From Diphasiastrum complanatum (lineage: Eukaryota; Streptophyta; Lycopodiopsida; Lycopodiales; Lycopodiaceae), in the NCBI GenBank assembly GCA_029204225.1, contig CM055094.1:28568107-28632106 (forward strand): a stretch of DNA of 64,000 nucleotides, written 5' to 3'. Made by a program: the position numbers and the translations under genes. Every line of letters starts with the position of its first letter. Within the stretch, counting starts at the first letter, position 1. Positions 22,700 to 34,510 of the stretch are shown here, one piece after another. Under the pieces are notes generated by a model. That model did no database searches and had not been told where the DNA came from. It worked only from the letters and a program-made list of their open reading frames with translations.

Positions 22700-23690
22700 T
22701 TTCCGCTATTCCGTCTTTGGTAGTGATTTGTCTGGTTGGCCCCGCATTGGATATTCAACAATGTCGGCAGCCCATTTTGGTACCGTATCTACACAAAATA
22801 AGACAACATCTGCCAGCTCATCATCTGGTTGGGTTGCAATCTCCTTTCCCTTGATTCGTGACACATGATCTGCCATGATCTGAAAATGTAGACCTCGCGG
22901 ATCGTCCCCGGTGGTGGTAGATTAACAATGATCCTGATCTTTGATAGATCTGTTGTGATCCCGTGTCTTGACACTATATGGCCGAGTATCAAGCCATGTG
23001 TCATCCAGAATTGACATTTTTCTGGATTCAGGGAGATCTGGTATTCGCGACATTTTTGTAACACCTTCTCCAAATTGAATACGTGTGATAAATCTGGTTC
23101 ATGCATGCACAGATCGTCCAAGAAAATTTCCAGAAATTTTTGCAAATAATCTTTGAATGTCGCCTGCATGACTCGCTGGAAAGTGCTTGGGGCATGCAAA
23201 GTCAGAATGGCATCACTTTATAGGCATAAGTTCCCCATTCCGTGGCAAATGTTGTCTTGCGCTGGTTCTGGGGGGCTATTTTCACCTGGTTGTAGCCGCT
23301 AAAGCCGTCCAGAAAATTGTAGGCTTCGTCGCCAGCTACTCTATCGAGGACACTTTCCGTAAATGTTAAAGGAAAATGGTCCTTTTTGGTGACTGCATTA
23401 AGCGCCTTCATATTCACACAGATACGCATTTTTCCATTCTTCTTGGGCACTATAACTATCGATGATACCCATTCTGTGTGTTCGATTTCATAAATGACAT
23501 CTGCATCCATAAGTTTATGCAACTCTTGTTTGATCAGTTCTATATAATTCGGGTTGCAGCGGCAGTAACGGCTTACCTTGGGGACTGCTCCGTCCACCAA
23601 AGGTATGGTGTGTTGGACTACTGCTGGCGGAATGCCCTTTAGATCACTATAGCTCCAGGCAAAACAGTCTTTATATTCCACCAACAAGGA
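22700..23690 (-). pseudogene. Gypsy reverse transcriptase remnant, RNase H deleted
   Basis: The minus frame 23687-23202 holds the RT start: DCFAWSYSDLKGIPP, IELIKQELHKLMDADVIYEI, VSSIVIVPKKNGKMRICVN and FLDGFSGYNQVKI (first catalytic Asp). After a frameshift at about 23200 the second frame reads APSTFQRVMQ and EIFLDDLCMHE, the position of YxDD, where Tyr has become Phe-Leu, then LNPEKCQF and ILGHIVSRHGI. At about 22885 the sequence jumps from LPPPGTIREV (start of RT thumb) to MADHVSR, the end of RNase H. The connection and RNase H are therefore deleted. It is not functional. Confidence 0.9.
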
Positions 23691-24755
23691 TCATAGTCTC
23701 TTGAACTGTGTGGGTATTAACTGCTCTCCCACATGCACTATCCTTTCTTCTTCTCTTGGTTTCACAAGATTCATCGGCTGTGTTCGCGCAGGTCCCTCAA
23801 AGACTTGTTCCGCTGGTGCCTGACTTTGATCAGGTTCTCATTGGGCTTGTGGCATCATGATTACCATGTCGTCCAATGTATAATTCTTGAAAGTATCAGG
23901 CATCTCGTGAACTGGAGCTCGTCAAGATTCCTCTTTCAACATATTGATCTTGGCCAGACTGGTCATTTTTTTATTTTCTGTCACCTGTGTAGAAGATGAT
24001 GATGTATCTGAGTCCAACTTGATTGACTTCAAGGAATCCAACACCTTCTTTTTGCCCCTTTTTGTCATTTTGGTGGGTTCATCCTTGTTGTCTTTCTTCA
24101 AGACTGCTGTGACATTCGCCTCATGGTTGCGAATATCAACATCTACTATAGCTATTGCCTCTTCAGGTAGATCACTCCATCGGATCACTTGGTTTTAGCA
24201 TTGCTTCAACTGATTCTTCTTATTCGCAGGTGCCTTGGGTGGATCGATCCTTGAGACTTTTGTCATAGCAGACCTTTGTGGTGGTTGAGCTGGTACCTTC
24301 TTGGTTCCATAACGATCTGGGTCCATGTGGTGTAGGACTTGTTCATCAGTCAGCTCAATCTCCTTATTATAAGTTAGAGCATGTTGCCAAGGGACTAGAT
24401 CATCGTCCACTGGGTTTTCAATTGGCTCTGCTGACAGTCATGCTACGTTTATCATATTCACCCCAAATGTGATTGGTGTGTCCATAGTGTAACATTTGGG
24501 TGAAGAAATACTCGGTTCTAGATCTGATTCATATTGATATGCCTAGCAATCAATAGTTACTAATGCATCCGTCCATCTCATGACATCCGTCTCTGAATGA
24601 TAGTGACCTCCCTTGGTTGGCCTTGGGCGATCAATCGTATGATCTGTCGTGGATAATCTATCATCAACATTGGGTGCAATAGGTTTCACCGCCCATGTGG
24701 TTGGATCTACCTTTACAGCCTGTTCTCTGTTCTCAAAGGTGAGTTTCCTTGTACC
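23691..24755 (-). pseudogene. Gypsy spacer between protease and RT
   Basis: This coding-derived stretch has no recognisable domain. It has short minus-strand frames rich in Lys, Asp, Ser and Thr (23922-24188, 24195-24410). In gypsy elements this position holds a weakly conserved linker between protease and RT. Frequent stops show decay. Confidence 0.5.
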
Positions 24756-25369
24756 TCAGTTGTGTACTACTTGCCCAGCTCTCAACCATGGTCTTCCCAG
24801 TAAAACACGATATGCAGATGGAGATTCAAGTATATCCATGACCACAAAAGTAATCACATACTGCACGCCTGCTATCTCTACGGGAATATCAGCAACTACA
24901 CCAATTGGTTTCACATAGGATTGATCTGCTAGCTTGATGGCGAATCTAGCTGGCTTCAATCCTTGTAATTCTCATTTTTGTACAAAGTAGTGGAGATCAG
25001 ATTGACACCCGATCCTCCATCTACCACTACTGCCTCGTCCTCGTATCTCTTGTGTTTGATTGGCAAAGTGATGTTGTGTTCCTCACTTTCCCATGCTACT
25101 CCGATGTGGAGGACGTTACTTGTTTCATCATAGCCCGCACAATAGATGGGCTCAGGCGCTACTGGCTCCTCATCCGCATTGGCCCATTCCACTAAAAGGC
25201 TTTTCCCTTGTGGTGCAATCCGCAGTAGTTCTCCGAGTGGTAAACTAACGTGGCTTGACAGCAAGAGTGTGAGCCTTTCGGTGCGTGGTTCCTCAGGCTC
25301 CACCATGTGAAAAGGTGGTTCATGTTGGTGCAACCGATCATTCTGATCAGTGCATAGTGTTGAGCCCAT
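24756..25369 (-). pseudogene. Gypsy aspartic protease remnant
   Basis: The minus frame 25369-24956 carries the active-site loop VVVDGGSGVNLIS near 25010, a form seen in Athila/Tat-type gypsy proteases. After a frameshift near 24958, the second frame contains VADIPVEIAGVQYVITFVVMD and RVLLGRPWLRA, the ILGRPWL-type C-terminal part of the protease fold (near 24800). The pieces are in order but not in one frame. Confidence 0.82.
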
Positions 25370-27101
25370 TTGCGATTCTCATTCGACGCTGAGTGGAGGT
25401 TCTGTGGGATTGTTTCGTTCTTGCTCTTTTTTCTTCTCTTGTGCTTTTTATACCTAGTGTCTTATTTTCTGGTATTGTCTTCTCTCTTCCCTCACATTTG
25501 GATATGGCGCTGAAGTTGAGGGTTGGTCGTCAGTGACCGATGGTGGTGGTGAGGGAGCCACTTCCTTCCTCGTTTGTGCTCGCATAACAGCTAACACATG
25601 AGCATGGTCGTGTCAACCTTTCGATGGCATCCCCGCTAGAACTGCTGATTGCTGTATGGCAATGAGGTTAAGAGGTGCACTGGTTCCAGGTTTAAATGGA
25701 CAATTCTTTGTATATTGTCCCTTGTAGGGACATTCTGCAATTCTGTGTCCCTCGTTGCATCCGTAGCAGCCGTAATTTCTTTCACCTTGATGTTGAGTTT
25801 GAGCTGCATAGGCTGAAACATATTCATTTATGGCAGGATCCATAAATGGTTCATCTGGTCTGTACCACTGCTGCTGCTTAGGTTGAGGTTGCATTTGCAT
25901 TTCTTGTTCCGCTGTTGTCAGGTTTACATGGGCCACTTGTTGATTGGCTGGCCCTGGTGGAGCAAGTAAGGCCATGCGTTGTGGTTGGTTGGGTTCGCCG
26001 TACCTTGGTGCCGTGTTAGGTGCCCCTTGATGATAAGGATAAGAAGTTTGATAAGGACTTCTCTTCTATTGAACAACCCTGGGGTTAAACGGGCAAAATG
26101 CTGTATCGTGCAATGTTGCATTGCACAGATGGCAGAATCTATGTGTCAGTTTCAGATTTTTCTTTAGGACTGGACACTCATTCGTTGTATGGTTTTGCGT
26201 GCATATTGAACACCATACATTTTCTCGTCGAGGATACTGCAGCTGGTTTGGTTCCTGTTGATGTGGAGTTACTGCTACCATTCCTTGTAAGGCCTTCAGT
26301 TTCTGGTCAAACTATGCGGTAAGTTGTTCCATCTGCTGTTTGTGTAATTTTGTCATTTGTTCCAACAGCAGTTCTGTGGATAGAGCGGATGCGTTTGATG
26401 ATAATGATGCGATCGAGGGAGTAGGAGTGTGGGTGGAAGGATATTCGTCATCAGATCCCTCATCCTCTTCCCTGATGGCATCTTCTATAGCTTCTTGCAG
26501 AGTAGCGTACTGCTCCCGTCGTTTCAGTTCTCTTCTAATGCTTCGTGGTAATCCGGCTAGGAACCACATGATCACTGCATGATCGGGAGTCAGGGCTGCA
26601 CTGCACACGGATTGTAGATGTTTGACCTGTTCAATATAGTCCCAAACCCTTTCTCGTTTTTCCATCTTGACTTTGCTTAGCAGGAAAGACAGGTATTCAA
26701 GAACTTTCTTGGTTTAAAGCGCGTAATGAGAGCCGCTTTAACCACTTCCCAGGTGGATTTCTCTTCCTCTGACAGGTTGAAAAACCAATCTTGAGCCACT
26801 ACAAGCAAGGACATAGGAAATAGCATCAACTTCTCTGCAGTGTCCGTTTGTCGTAGATTTCACAAGCTTGCTCGTAGATTTGGAAGAATCGTATAGGATC
26901 TGATGATCTGTCGTATTTTGGTATCTCCATCCGTGGTACTCTTCGAACTGCATTCAAGGGTGCAACAGATACGGGTTGGCCCATTGGATCCATTGGTGCT
27001 GGTTCCGGTTCTGCCTCTTGTTGCACAGCTGCTAATCTGGGAACGTGTGGTGTCTGATTTGTTATCCTTCGTGCTATTGATCGTCCCGATCTCAGATTCA
27101 T
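25370..27101 (-). pseudogene. Gypsy gag remnant
   Basis: The frame from 27101 starts MNLRSGRS and includes RVPRMEIPKYDRSSDPIRFF, a capsid start. The capsid continues in 26665-26312 with ERVWDYIEQVKHL and FLAGLPRSIRRELKRR, then the acidic EEDEGSDDE stretch. Two Cys-rich zones follow: WCSICTQNHTTNECP ... FCHLCNATLHDTAFCP (26066-26210) and YGCYGCNEGHRIAECP (about 25750), the latter a CCHC knuckle. Stops and frame changes separate the four blocks. Confidence 0.85.
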
Positions 27102-27369
27102 CCGATGGTGGGTTCCAAAGTGATTGGATCTTGCTTATATAGTAGGATGCAGTCTGGATCTTCAAGGATCTGATTGATCTGATAGGCCGAAATGAATTTT
27201 AGGCCTTTTACGGTGGTTTTTCCTTGATAACTTTTTACTCCTTACAATGATTGACTTGAGATTTTGACAGAAGCTGGATCTGATGCAGATCTTTCCACTA
27301 ATCTGGTCTTCAAGGGTTATCTTGTGCGAGGGTTCTTTAGCTATTTTTGCAGGTAAAAAACTTGATATC

Positions 27370-28060
27370 TTTCAGATCTCTGGGAAGTAACTCTCGCAAG
27401 CTTCACAGTAGCTAGATCTGGGTCAGATCTCACTATAGAATTCTTTGCGAGAGTTAACTCTTGCAAGAAGTGAAAATTTCACTATCTTCGAGGGTTCAAA
27501 ATCACCTTTTGTGCTTGATCTTCACCAGATCTTCATACTAACTCTCTCAAGCTTCATCACTGATGTAATTTGACATTCTGAATTGATTGAGAGGGTCTGC
27601 GAGAGTTCTTACTTGAAAGATTTGCTGGATCCTCACTTTTTAGTGATTTTTTAGCACTTAAATCCAATTTTCTGCTCACTTGAATCAAACTAACTCTCGC
27701 AAGCTCTTCTGTGTCCTGGTCCCACTGAGATGGAACTTCAGAATCCTCTGCGAGAGTTCTTGATCACTGGAAGTGAAAATTTCACTGTCTGCGAGGGTTC
27801 ATTGGTACTTTCTTGGCTTTTTTTCACTGGAAACTCATGCACAAGCACTTAATCATGAAACTAACTCTCGCAAGCTTCTCTGTGTCCTGGTCTCATTGAG
27901 ATGGAACTTCAGAGGGCTCTGCAAAAATTCTTATGAAAATTTGAAGTTTTTTTGGATTTTTTCAAGGGTTTTTTGAATTTTTTATGATTTTTCTCTGATT
28001 TTTACAATCTGCTTGGAACTAACTCTCGCAGGCTTCTATGCAGGTCTGGGACAGTACCTT
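27370..28060 (-). repeat. Gypsy leader with repeated GCGAGAGTTAGT boxes
   Basis: Between primer site and gag, the plus-strand word (ACT)AACTCTCGCAAGCTTC recurs near 27389, 27537, 27689, 27859 and 28018, at spacings of about 148 to 170 bases. Opposite-oriented GCGAGAGTT words lie near 27447, 27600 and 27750. Neighbouring sequence repeats too, for example TGTGTCCTGGTC followed by GAGATGGAACTTCAGA at 27710 and 27880, and GTGAAAATTTCACT near 27470 and 27772. It is non-coding and would form a structured leader RNA. Confidence 0.7.
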
Positions 28061-28380
28061 GGAGCTGCTGCCAGTCATGCAAGGGTTAATTCTCACTGAT
28101 TCTGGAGATATAAAAATCTGATGAGTTTTTTGGCTCTTTTTCCTTCCAAAATGTAGATTGGTGTGTTTTTTGAGTTTTTTGGATGATTGGTTTGGGTTTC
28201 AAGCCCTTAGAGGTTGTTCAGGGCCTCCTCTACCCTCTCACACCTCCTTCACTAGCTGTGAACAGTCCAAACACAAAAAAAATACAGAAAACTAACTCTA
28301 AACTCCCAAAAATCTACCTAAACTACTCTAAAAAGCAAGAAAATAGCTAAAATGCAACTAAACTAGTTAGTGGAAACCTA

Positions 28381-28398
28381 TCCCCGGCAACAGCGCCA
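28381..28398 (-). other. Gypsy primer-binding site (Asp-tRNA type)
   Basis: Its complement reads TGGCGCTGTTGCCGGGGA, one base inside the LTR edge. It differs by one base in the middle from the TGGCGCCGTTGCCGGGG form, complementary to the 3' end of plant Asp-tRNA and used by Athila-type elements. Confidence 0.85.
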
Positions 28399-28399
28399 C

Positions 28400-29223
28400 T
28401 GTGGGGTCGAGGATATCTCGTAGTATAGCCCTTCCGCCTATCAACAAAGGTTAGATCACTGGATAGGTGCCTAACTATGCATAGATGCTACTTTTAGTTA
28501 AACTCCTACTTTCTCCCTTAACTCTACTCACCATTATGCTACCCCTCTTTAACTCTACTCCTCTACACTAACATTCATCATAGTTTGGGTGAAGGGAAGG
28601 GATAGAAAAGAAGAGGTTGAGAAGAAAAGAGAGAAAGAGAGAGAGATAGAGAGTGAGGGTGGAGGCTAGCTCAAATGCTCCTTATGCTTGCTAATGGAAA
28701 AGCATTCACTATGGCAAACAATAAACATGGAAATAGAAAGCAATGGAAAACACAATCAAGAGCATTAGCAAGTAGTGAATAGCAAATGAGGATGCTTCTC
28801 TTCCAAACATGGTAGAGTTTTCTCCTTCTCATTAAGCATGAAAATAGTGTACAAATGGTGCCTTTTTATAAAATGGGGGAGGCCCTTGCCCCTCAATCTT
28901 ATTGGCTAATATTCACAATGATCCTAGCCATTCATCTTGGACCCAACTTGATCCAAGGGTCCACAAAAAGTACATTAGAAATCACAAGATTCATGTGAGT
29001 CCCAATTTGGACCCAACTCTAAAAAGTGATCTCTAAGTTTAAAAATGACATTGGGCCTCTAGTTTTATTTTAATTACAAGGCCCAAGTCAAGTTTATTTT
29101 ATTTACAACTTCAATTGCGTGCTCATTGGGCCATGGGCTTATACACGCAGGATGCCATGCCCTGGCAACACATTTTATTGGAGGATTTCATTTATTTACA
29201 CTTTGTTGGGAATACTCCCAACA
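28400..29223 (-). repeat. 5' LTR of the gypsy element (family copy 1)
   Basis: 824 bp. The minus strand starts TGTTGGGAGTATTCCCAACA, a near-perfect 20-bp palindrome, and ends CCTCGACCCCACA. It aligns over its whole length with the LTRs at 50923-51739 and 52971-53795. A TATAAAA box (complement of about 28865-28875) lies in the middle, as expected for the promoter. Confidence 0.93.
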
Positions 29224-30297
29224 CCGATATACTGAATGATCGACAATTCCATGAGAATGAAAGAATAGGGTATCCTAGAATATAAAATATTTTTCAAGGC
29301 ACTTTGAAGATGTTAACAATGACTTTAATGCAAAAGGAATATTTTAGAAAGGCCTATTAAGCTCGCATATCAGAAATCAAACCAAAATCCCAACGTACAT
29401 TGCAAGATCGTTACTAGGACTCACCAGATACCATGTACATATTTCCAAAGAGTATTCCATCTCTTCTAGGATGATTTCTATGCCTGATAGAGTGCCATGG
29501 CACAATTTGGTAATCCAAGAAGATTATGTCCAATAATACGGATCCCGAGTTGGGGATCCGTCACCACTATAGCATTAGACACTAATTTTCTTCACATATT
29601 ATCATGTGAATATCATATTTCAAATTCACCTTCTCCAACATGGCGGCTGTTGTTTTCTCAAATTTCTATTTTGCACAAAAAACAAAAAATATTAAATTGT
29701 AAAATAAAATAAAAATGTTGATGACGATATGTTCTGAGTATTTCTTACTTTCCTATTTTCATCTTGCATGGAGTAACCTTCGGCTTTGCAGGTGATTCAT
29801 ACTCCTCACATTGTTTTCTAGCTTGTTGTAAAGTCTCTTGGTAAGGAGACCTTTTCATCACATGTCTTTGGAGCTCATTTAATTTGGACAATAGTTTCAC
29901 AAGCTCCATTGTGTCCAAGCAACATAAAATCCTTGATTATCTTTTCTCATAATATTGTTTCAATTATTCTGGACATTGAAGACATGAAACTAACTTTTTG
30001 GTGGCCATAATAGAATGCTGTCTAAAAATGATATAGTATCTTCACAAGTACAAAGATAAAGTAAATAGGATTTTTCAGAACCGTTTTTCAATATATTTAA
30101 ATGCAAACAAACCAATTCATTTAGAAATACAGCCCTTTTCTTTTATTACAATGTGTCATTCTTAAAAATATGTAGTACTTGTACTTGTCGGGCACTTAGT
30201 GGGTCTCGCCACTAAAGCACTATTGGCTAAGCTTGCCAAGTGGGCCCTGCCATAGTACACTGTACATGTAGAGTAATAAGTGCGAGAACATTGGCTT
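29224..30297. other. Spacer, no gene seen
   Basis: This is A+T-rich sequence outside the gypsy LTR. Short open frames at 29497-29712 show no recognisable domain. No tRNA, repeat array or transposon end was recognised. Confidence 0.4.
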
Positions 30298-30480
30298 CTT
30301 GCGTGTATAAGCCCAACCCAATGAGCATGCAAATTAGTTTTGTAGAGCTTGTGGAACTATGAATAAGTGAGGGGCTTAAAAACTCTAAAATGACATTAGA
30401 GGCCCTAAGTCGAGTTGTTAATCAAAAAGCAAAAAAGGGCCCAAATTAGAATTCACATGAAACATGTGAGTGCCCTTTGT
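30298..30480 (+). repeat. Diverged fragment of a gypsy LTR-related sequence
   Basis: The words TTGCGTGTATAAGCCCA, CCCAATGAGCATGCAA, GACATTAGAGGCCC and AATTCACATGAAACATGTGAG appear in the same order as in the plus-oriented LTRs at 51000-51170 and 53040-53200. The rest has drifted or been replaced, so this is a related but different LTR subfamily. The outer limits are unclear. Confidence 0.55.
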
Positions 30481-31918
30481 GGTTTATTAGTACCATTGCG
30501 GCCTTAGAAATGTTAGGAAAATATTTTATGGCTTTTATATAAAAAATGGCTAGTTGTAAAAAAAATAGCCGGCATGACCGTGCTAAAATCTCACCATGTA
30601 CAGAGTCCATTTTTTACTAATGTATGGTTGCCTAGTGCGCGTGGGAGCCATAGTCATGAATGCCGAAAAAGTCGACTTCAAGTAAAGAGCCGTCAAGGAA
30701 AAACTTCAGTGGAAAAAAACAAGACCATGAACTATGGGCAATATTGAAAATTTAAAGAGAAACCCTAACGGCAAAAATTGGACAGATCCGAAAAATAAGC
30801 ACAATACACGAATCAAGTTGGTAACCCCGAGAAACCAAAAGACAAGGGCCAGGCCGTACATGCTACAAGGAAAATTAAAAAGAAATCGAATGGGAGGCCA
30901 AGGGAAATGGAGGACCAAGGAAAATGGAGGGCAACTAACAAGGAATAGAGGCCGACAAAAGTCTTCGCCCACCTTTTGGATAATAAATGTAAGAAGAACT
31001 TGGAGGCTAGAAAATTTGGAGCCTACGTCCTCTACTTAAAACAAAAATGGCATCTTTGCTAATTTTGAAAAAGGGCTTTAAATGCACCAACCTCCCACAC
31101 CCTCATGGAGCCACTTGGTGTACTGACCAATGGGGGGGTGGACAAATGGACAAAAGGACCTGAAGGGCCTGAAATTTGGCAAGGCTTCATTTTGAAGCGG
31201 GACCACTGGGTTTTGCTATAAAAGGAGGGCCACTCTTTGTGTTGAGCATAGTTAATAGTTGATATAGTGGGATGTTGAAAGGTAATTCTGTTTGGTGAGT
31301 TAGTTGGATTGTCTTTGAAAGTGATGTTGATAGTTAGATGTTGAGAGAGTTCCATGTTGAGAGATAGTTGGAAGTCATGTTGGTTGAAAGTTTTTTAGAG
31401 TGGAGTATATGTTGAGGGTTAGTGGATGGTTGGAAAGCATTTGGGTTGAGTCATTTGGAGTTGATGGTTTTTTGAGATTGAGAGTCATGTAGTTTTGTTG
31501 GTTAAGTTCCATGTTGTTGTGAATGATAGTTGCTCAATGCTTACTTGTTTGAGAATGCTTAAATGTTACTGTGTTGAGTGTTAGTTCTACTTTGTTGTTT
31601 TTAGTTCCATGTTAGTTGCTTAACATGTGGAATGGCTGATGGTTGGAAGTTGGTTAGTAACCATGGTGAGTTCAGTTAAGTGGTTAAATATGGAACAAGA
31701 TTGTGTTTGCTTGTTTGAAGAGAAAAGTAATGCTTACAAATGATTGAGTATGCTCTCGTGAGATGCTTGTAGATCGTTGTAAGAGGGAATAGCTCTGATT
31801 TTATTAAAAATGATGGGAAAACCCATGATCAAACAAAAAGATTAAAGTATTTAAAATAAAATACCATAACAGAAATGAAATAAGCTACCTAAAAGCTAAG
31901 TAAAACTTAGAATAGAAA
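30481..31918. other. Spacer with a TATA-box candidate, no gene seen
   Basis: No protein gene is supported. TGCTATAAAAGGAGGG at about 31213-31228 is a good TATA-box shape, as in LTR promoters, and the following 500 bases are T/G-rich with many TTGAGAGTTAG/GTTGATAG-like words. It may be the R-U5/leader part of the LTR-related sequence just upstream. Confidence 0.35.
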
Positions 31919-32005
31919 ACTAATTACTTAAAACCAACTGCCCGATTTAAGTCAGAAATTAAATATTAAACTAATTACTCAAAACCAACTACCTGATGTA
32001 AATCA
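31919..32005. repeat. 51-bp-spaced direct duplication at the LINE 3' end
   Basis: The stretches 31919-31954 and 31970-32005 are near-identical (ACTAATTACTYAAAACCAACT... with a few changes). The second overlaps the last codons of the LINE ORF, so the duplication created or altered its C-terminus and start of 3' UTR. Confidence 0.65.
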
Positions 32006-34510
32006 CTAATTAAAATAGATCCAGTAATAGGTAGTGCAGGAAGCTTTGAAGCAGCCGCTCCTGCAAACTGAGCTTGTCGAAGAATTGAAATTGCCTGTGA
32101 ACGTTGTAATGCTATAGAAATACGCTGGCGGTAGAAAGAAATAATGACAGAAGGTAAAGTAATACTTTGTCCTTGGTGTTTCACCATAAGCTTCGCACAT
32201 AAAGATAAAAAATCATTAAATTTCTTGTGAAGACAACCATAAGTTTCCAAGGCAAAGGGGATGAAATCTTCATCGGGTGCACGATCATTATAATCTCTTT
32301 CTTTTTCTTGGGTTGCTTGAGATGCAGTGGCCCCTTGCGTGGTGGAAGAACGACGAAGAAGGTCCTGACGAGAGGGATCAGCAATTACAACATCTCCCAG
32401 AGTACGAATTCCATCACATGAGAGAACAAGGTCAACTCGTCGTTGGGTAGATTGCGATGAAGGCCTTGGTAAAATGTGTGTCTATTCTCGAACAACATAA
32501 AAGCCACTATCATGAGCAATAGCAGCCAGAGCATCACGAATGGAATCATGTGAAACAATACGTTCTCCCCCTGATGGACAACACATAAGATGAGTACCCA
32601 AGGAATCCAATACATGCCCACATGAACACTTAGAGATACCAATCTGGTTCGAAGGGCAGTTATAAACAAGTCATTATTGAGTCTCAATAGTGGAAGAACT
32701 GGACGTGCCCAAGCCCCTGCACCTGGACCAGCACAAGATAGAAGACGAGCTCGAACTGCATCAGAAGGTGAATCTTTGATAAGTTGACCGAAAGAATAAG
32801 AGTGAAGATGCTCCATAATAGTCTTCTGAAAAACTTGTTGTTGATTTGTCACCAAAGATTCAAAGGGAGGCACAAAAGGTTGTACAAGTGGTGGAAGTAA
32901 ATCTCGAGTAGTGCATAGAGCTTGTTGAAAAGCAAAATTGCCAGTTTCCACATGAGCTACCGTATCAAGAAGAAGAGGTTGGTTACCCTGCTGAAGCCTG
33001 GAGACTAGTGCAGAGGCAACAAGAGTCCAACTTCCGAGAAAAGCAGCTAGTGCAATGCAAGCAGTAGATACAAGGCCAACACCACCAGAGGAAGCAGGAA
33101 GAGAAATTTGCCGCTTAGAAAACTGACCTTTACAAGTGTCAAAGGTTTCTGGCCCCAAAAGACGACCAAATATGCCCAATAAAGCATCATCAAAATCCCG
33201 AAGTAAGGATATTATATCAGGTGAAGGAGATACACAACGTAGAAGATAGCTAGGACATTGAACAAAGCACTGAGTGAGAATTCCAAATGCAACCTGAGAA
33301 TTTCCAAGCTTTGGCAACAAATCAGAATGTCGAGCAAAACCATCCAGAGCTTCCCGCATAAATGAATTGACATATCCAGAAGAACCAATGGGAACACCCA
33401 AAGCCTTAATTACAAGCTGAGGAGTAATGAAACCTTTAGGCAATGAGATATTTGCTGGAAGGCCTTTTGGGCACCAAGCAACGCACTTATCCTTGTTCAC
33501 TGTAAGCCCATTAGAAGAAAGTTGAACTAAGAAATGCAAAAAAGTAAGGACAACTTCACTTGCAGGCCCCACAATATGAGTATCATCCGCAATAGAGGGG
33601 AATAGACAGGACTAAAAAGCTGAAGCTGTAGCACGCAATGCGCGATAATGTGCCAAAGCAAAGAGAGGACCACCCAAAGGATCCCCTTGTCGAGTTCCTT
33701 CAGCAGAAGAAATGATGGTAACATCACCAGCACGAGAATCATGACTAAAGTATAAAGGAGAACTTTTTGAATAGAAGCTCCGCACAAAAGGAATGAGCAT
33801 GGCAAGTGTATCTTGAGCACCACGAAGTTCTTGAAAGATAGCCGCTCGAGAAACTGGGTTAAAAGCATTAGCAACATCAATTTGCAATACTACCCAGTCA
33901 AAATGAATATCCAAAATAGCGCGCAAAGCATGAACGACTATCTCACAACCGCCAAGAGTAGCACACCCAAATTAAAATGGAAAAAGATGACCATGAAATG
34001 CTTCTCAAAACTGGAAACAGAGTGCCCTTGCCACGAACCTGTATAAACATTCCCCCACTGCAATTGGACGCACACCACCAGAAGCTTTATCCAATGCTAA
34101 AAGACGAGCAGCACCTAAAAAATGAGCAACTGAAGGTGGGATTTGCCCAGATGCAATGAAAGAGCACACCTTGAAGAGAAGATCAAAGCCACTAGCAGAA
34201 TCTTCTGGTGAAAAACAATCATGTAGATGTTCAAAAACCATTCCTGAAGGTCCACCGGCTGAGAGGCGAGGACTACGCAGAAAAGCTTTCATAAAATGAG
34301 CTTCTGCAAGTTGAATATCGAAGTCAGGTTGAAAGTCTTCCACAAATAAAGGAAGAGTATCACTTGCATGGGAATGAAGTTGTTCCAATGCCTGAATAGT
34401 TGTAGAAGAAGGTGCTATCGTTGTCCATTGCCCAAAGCCTGTCAGCTGCCTACTGGTTACCTGTAGCTGAGTTGCGAAGTCTCTGCAAATTGTGTTTGCG
34501 GCCTACAGTG
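31975..34510 (-). pseudogene. Non-LTR retrotransposon ORF: RT + CCHC + restriction-like endonuclease
   Basis: One minus-strand frame runs from about 34510 and encodes a LINE-type polymerase. Visible in order are GGVRPIAVGE (near 34075), the palm Asp in LQIDVANAFNPVSR (near 33890), GTRQGDPLGGPLFALAH (near 33680), the catalytic IADDTHIVG (near 33580), KCVAWCPKG (near 33490), and a long thumb/linker with LPASSGGVGL (near 33080). After a one-base frameshift near 32650 comes a CxC-x9-H-x2-C box (CSCGHVLDSLGTHLMC, near 32600) and RRVDLVLSCDGIRTLGDVV (near 32450), which fits the PD-x(12-14)-D core of a restriction-like endonuclease. In-frame stops occur at about 33990, 33960, 33605 and 32490. No apurinic-type endonuclease precedes the RT. 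The RT is certain; the endonuclease type is inferred. Confidence 0.85.

Larger units (their letters stand above)
21533..29223 (-). mobile_element. Ty3/gypsy element (non-chromovirus type), degraded
   Basis: A minus-strand element runs from its 5' LTR (28400-29223) through an Asp-tRNA primer site (28381-28398), a repeat-rich leader (27170-28380), gag, protease, RT and integrase to 21533. Order gag-PR-RT-IN identifies Ty3/gypsy. The DGGSGVN protease motif, the Asp-tRNA site and the lack of a chromodomain after integrase suggest the Athila/Tat side of the family. RNase H has been deleted, many stops interrupt the frames, and the 3' LTR is missing. LTRs of the same family occur alone at 50923-51739 and 52971-53795. 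Confidence 0.88.

Noticed and set aside
27370-28060. CRISPR-like spaced repeats
   Set aside because: Boxes are imperfect, spacers also repeat, no cas genes exist, and the setting is a plant gypsy leader.
30706-31039. Overlapping open frames on both strands near 30.7-31.0 kb
   Set aside because: Composition-driven frames (Asn/Lys/Arg-rich on one strand, Phe/Leu-rich on the other) without motifs.
33212-33397. Alternative minus-strand frames inside the LINE RT
   Set aside because: They overlap the RT frame in another phase and lack motifs; the RT frame explains the region.
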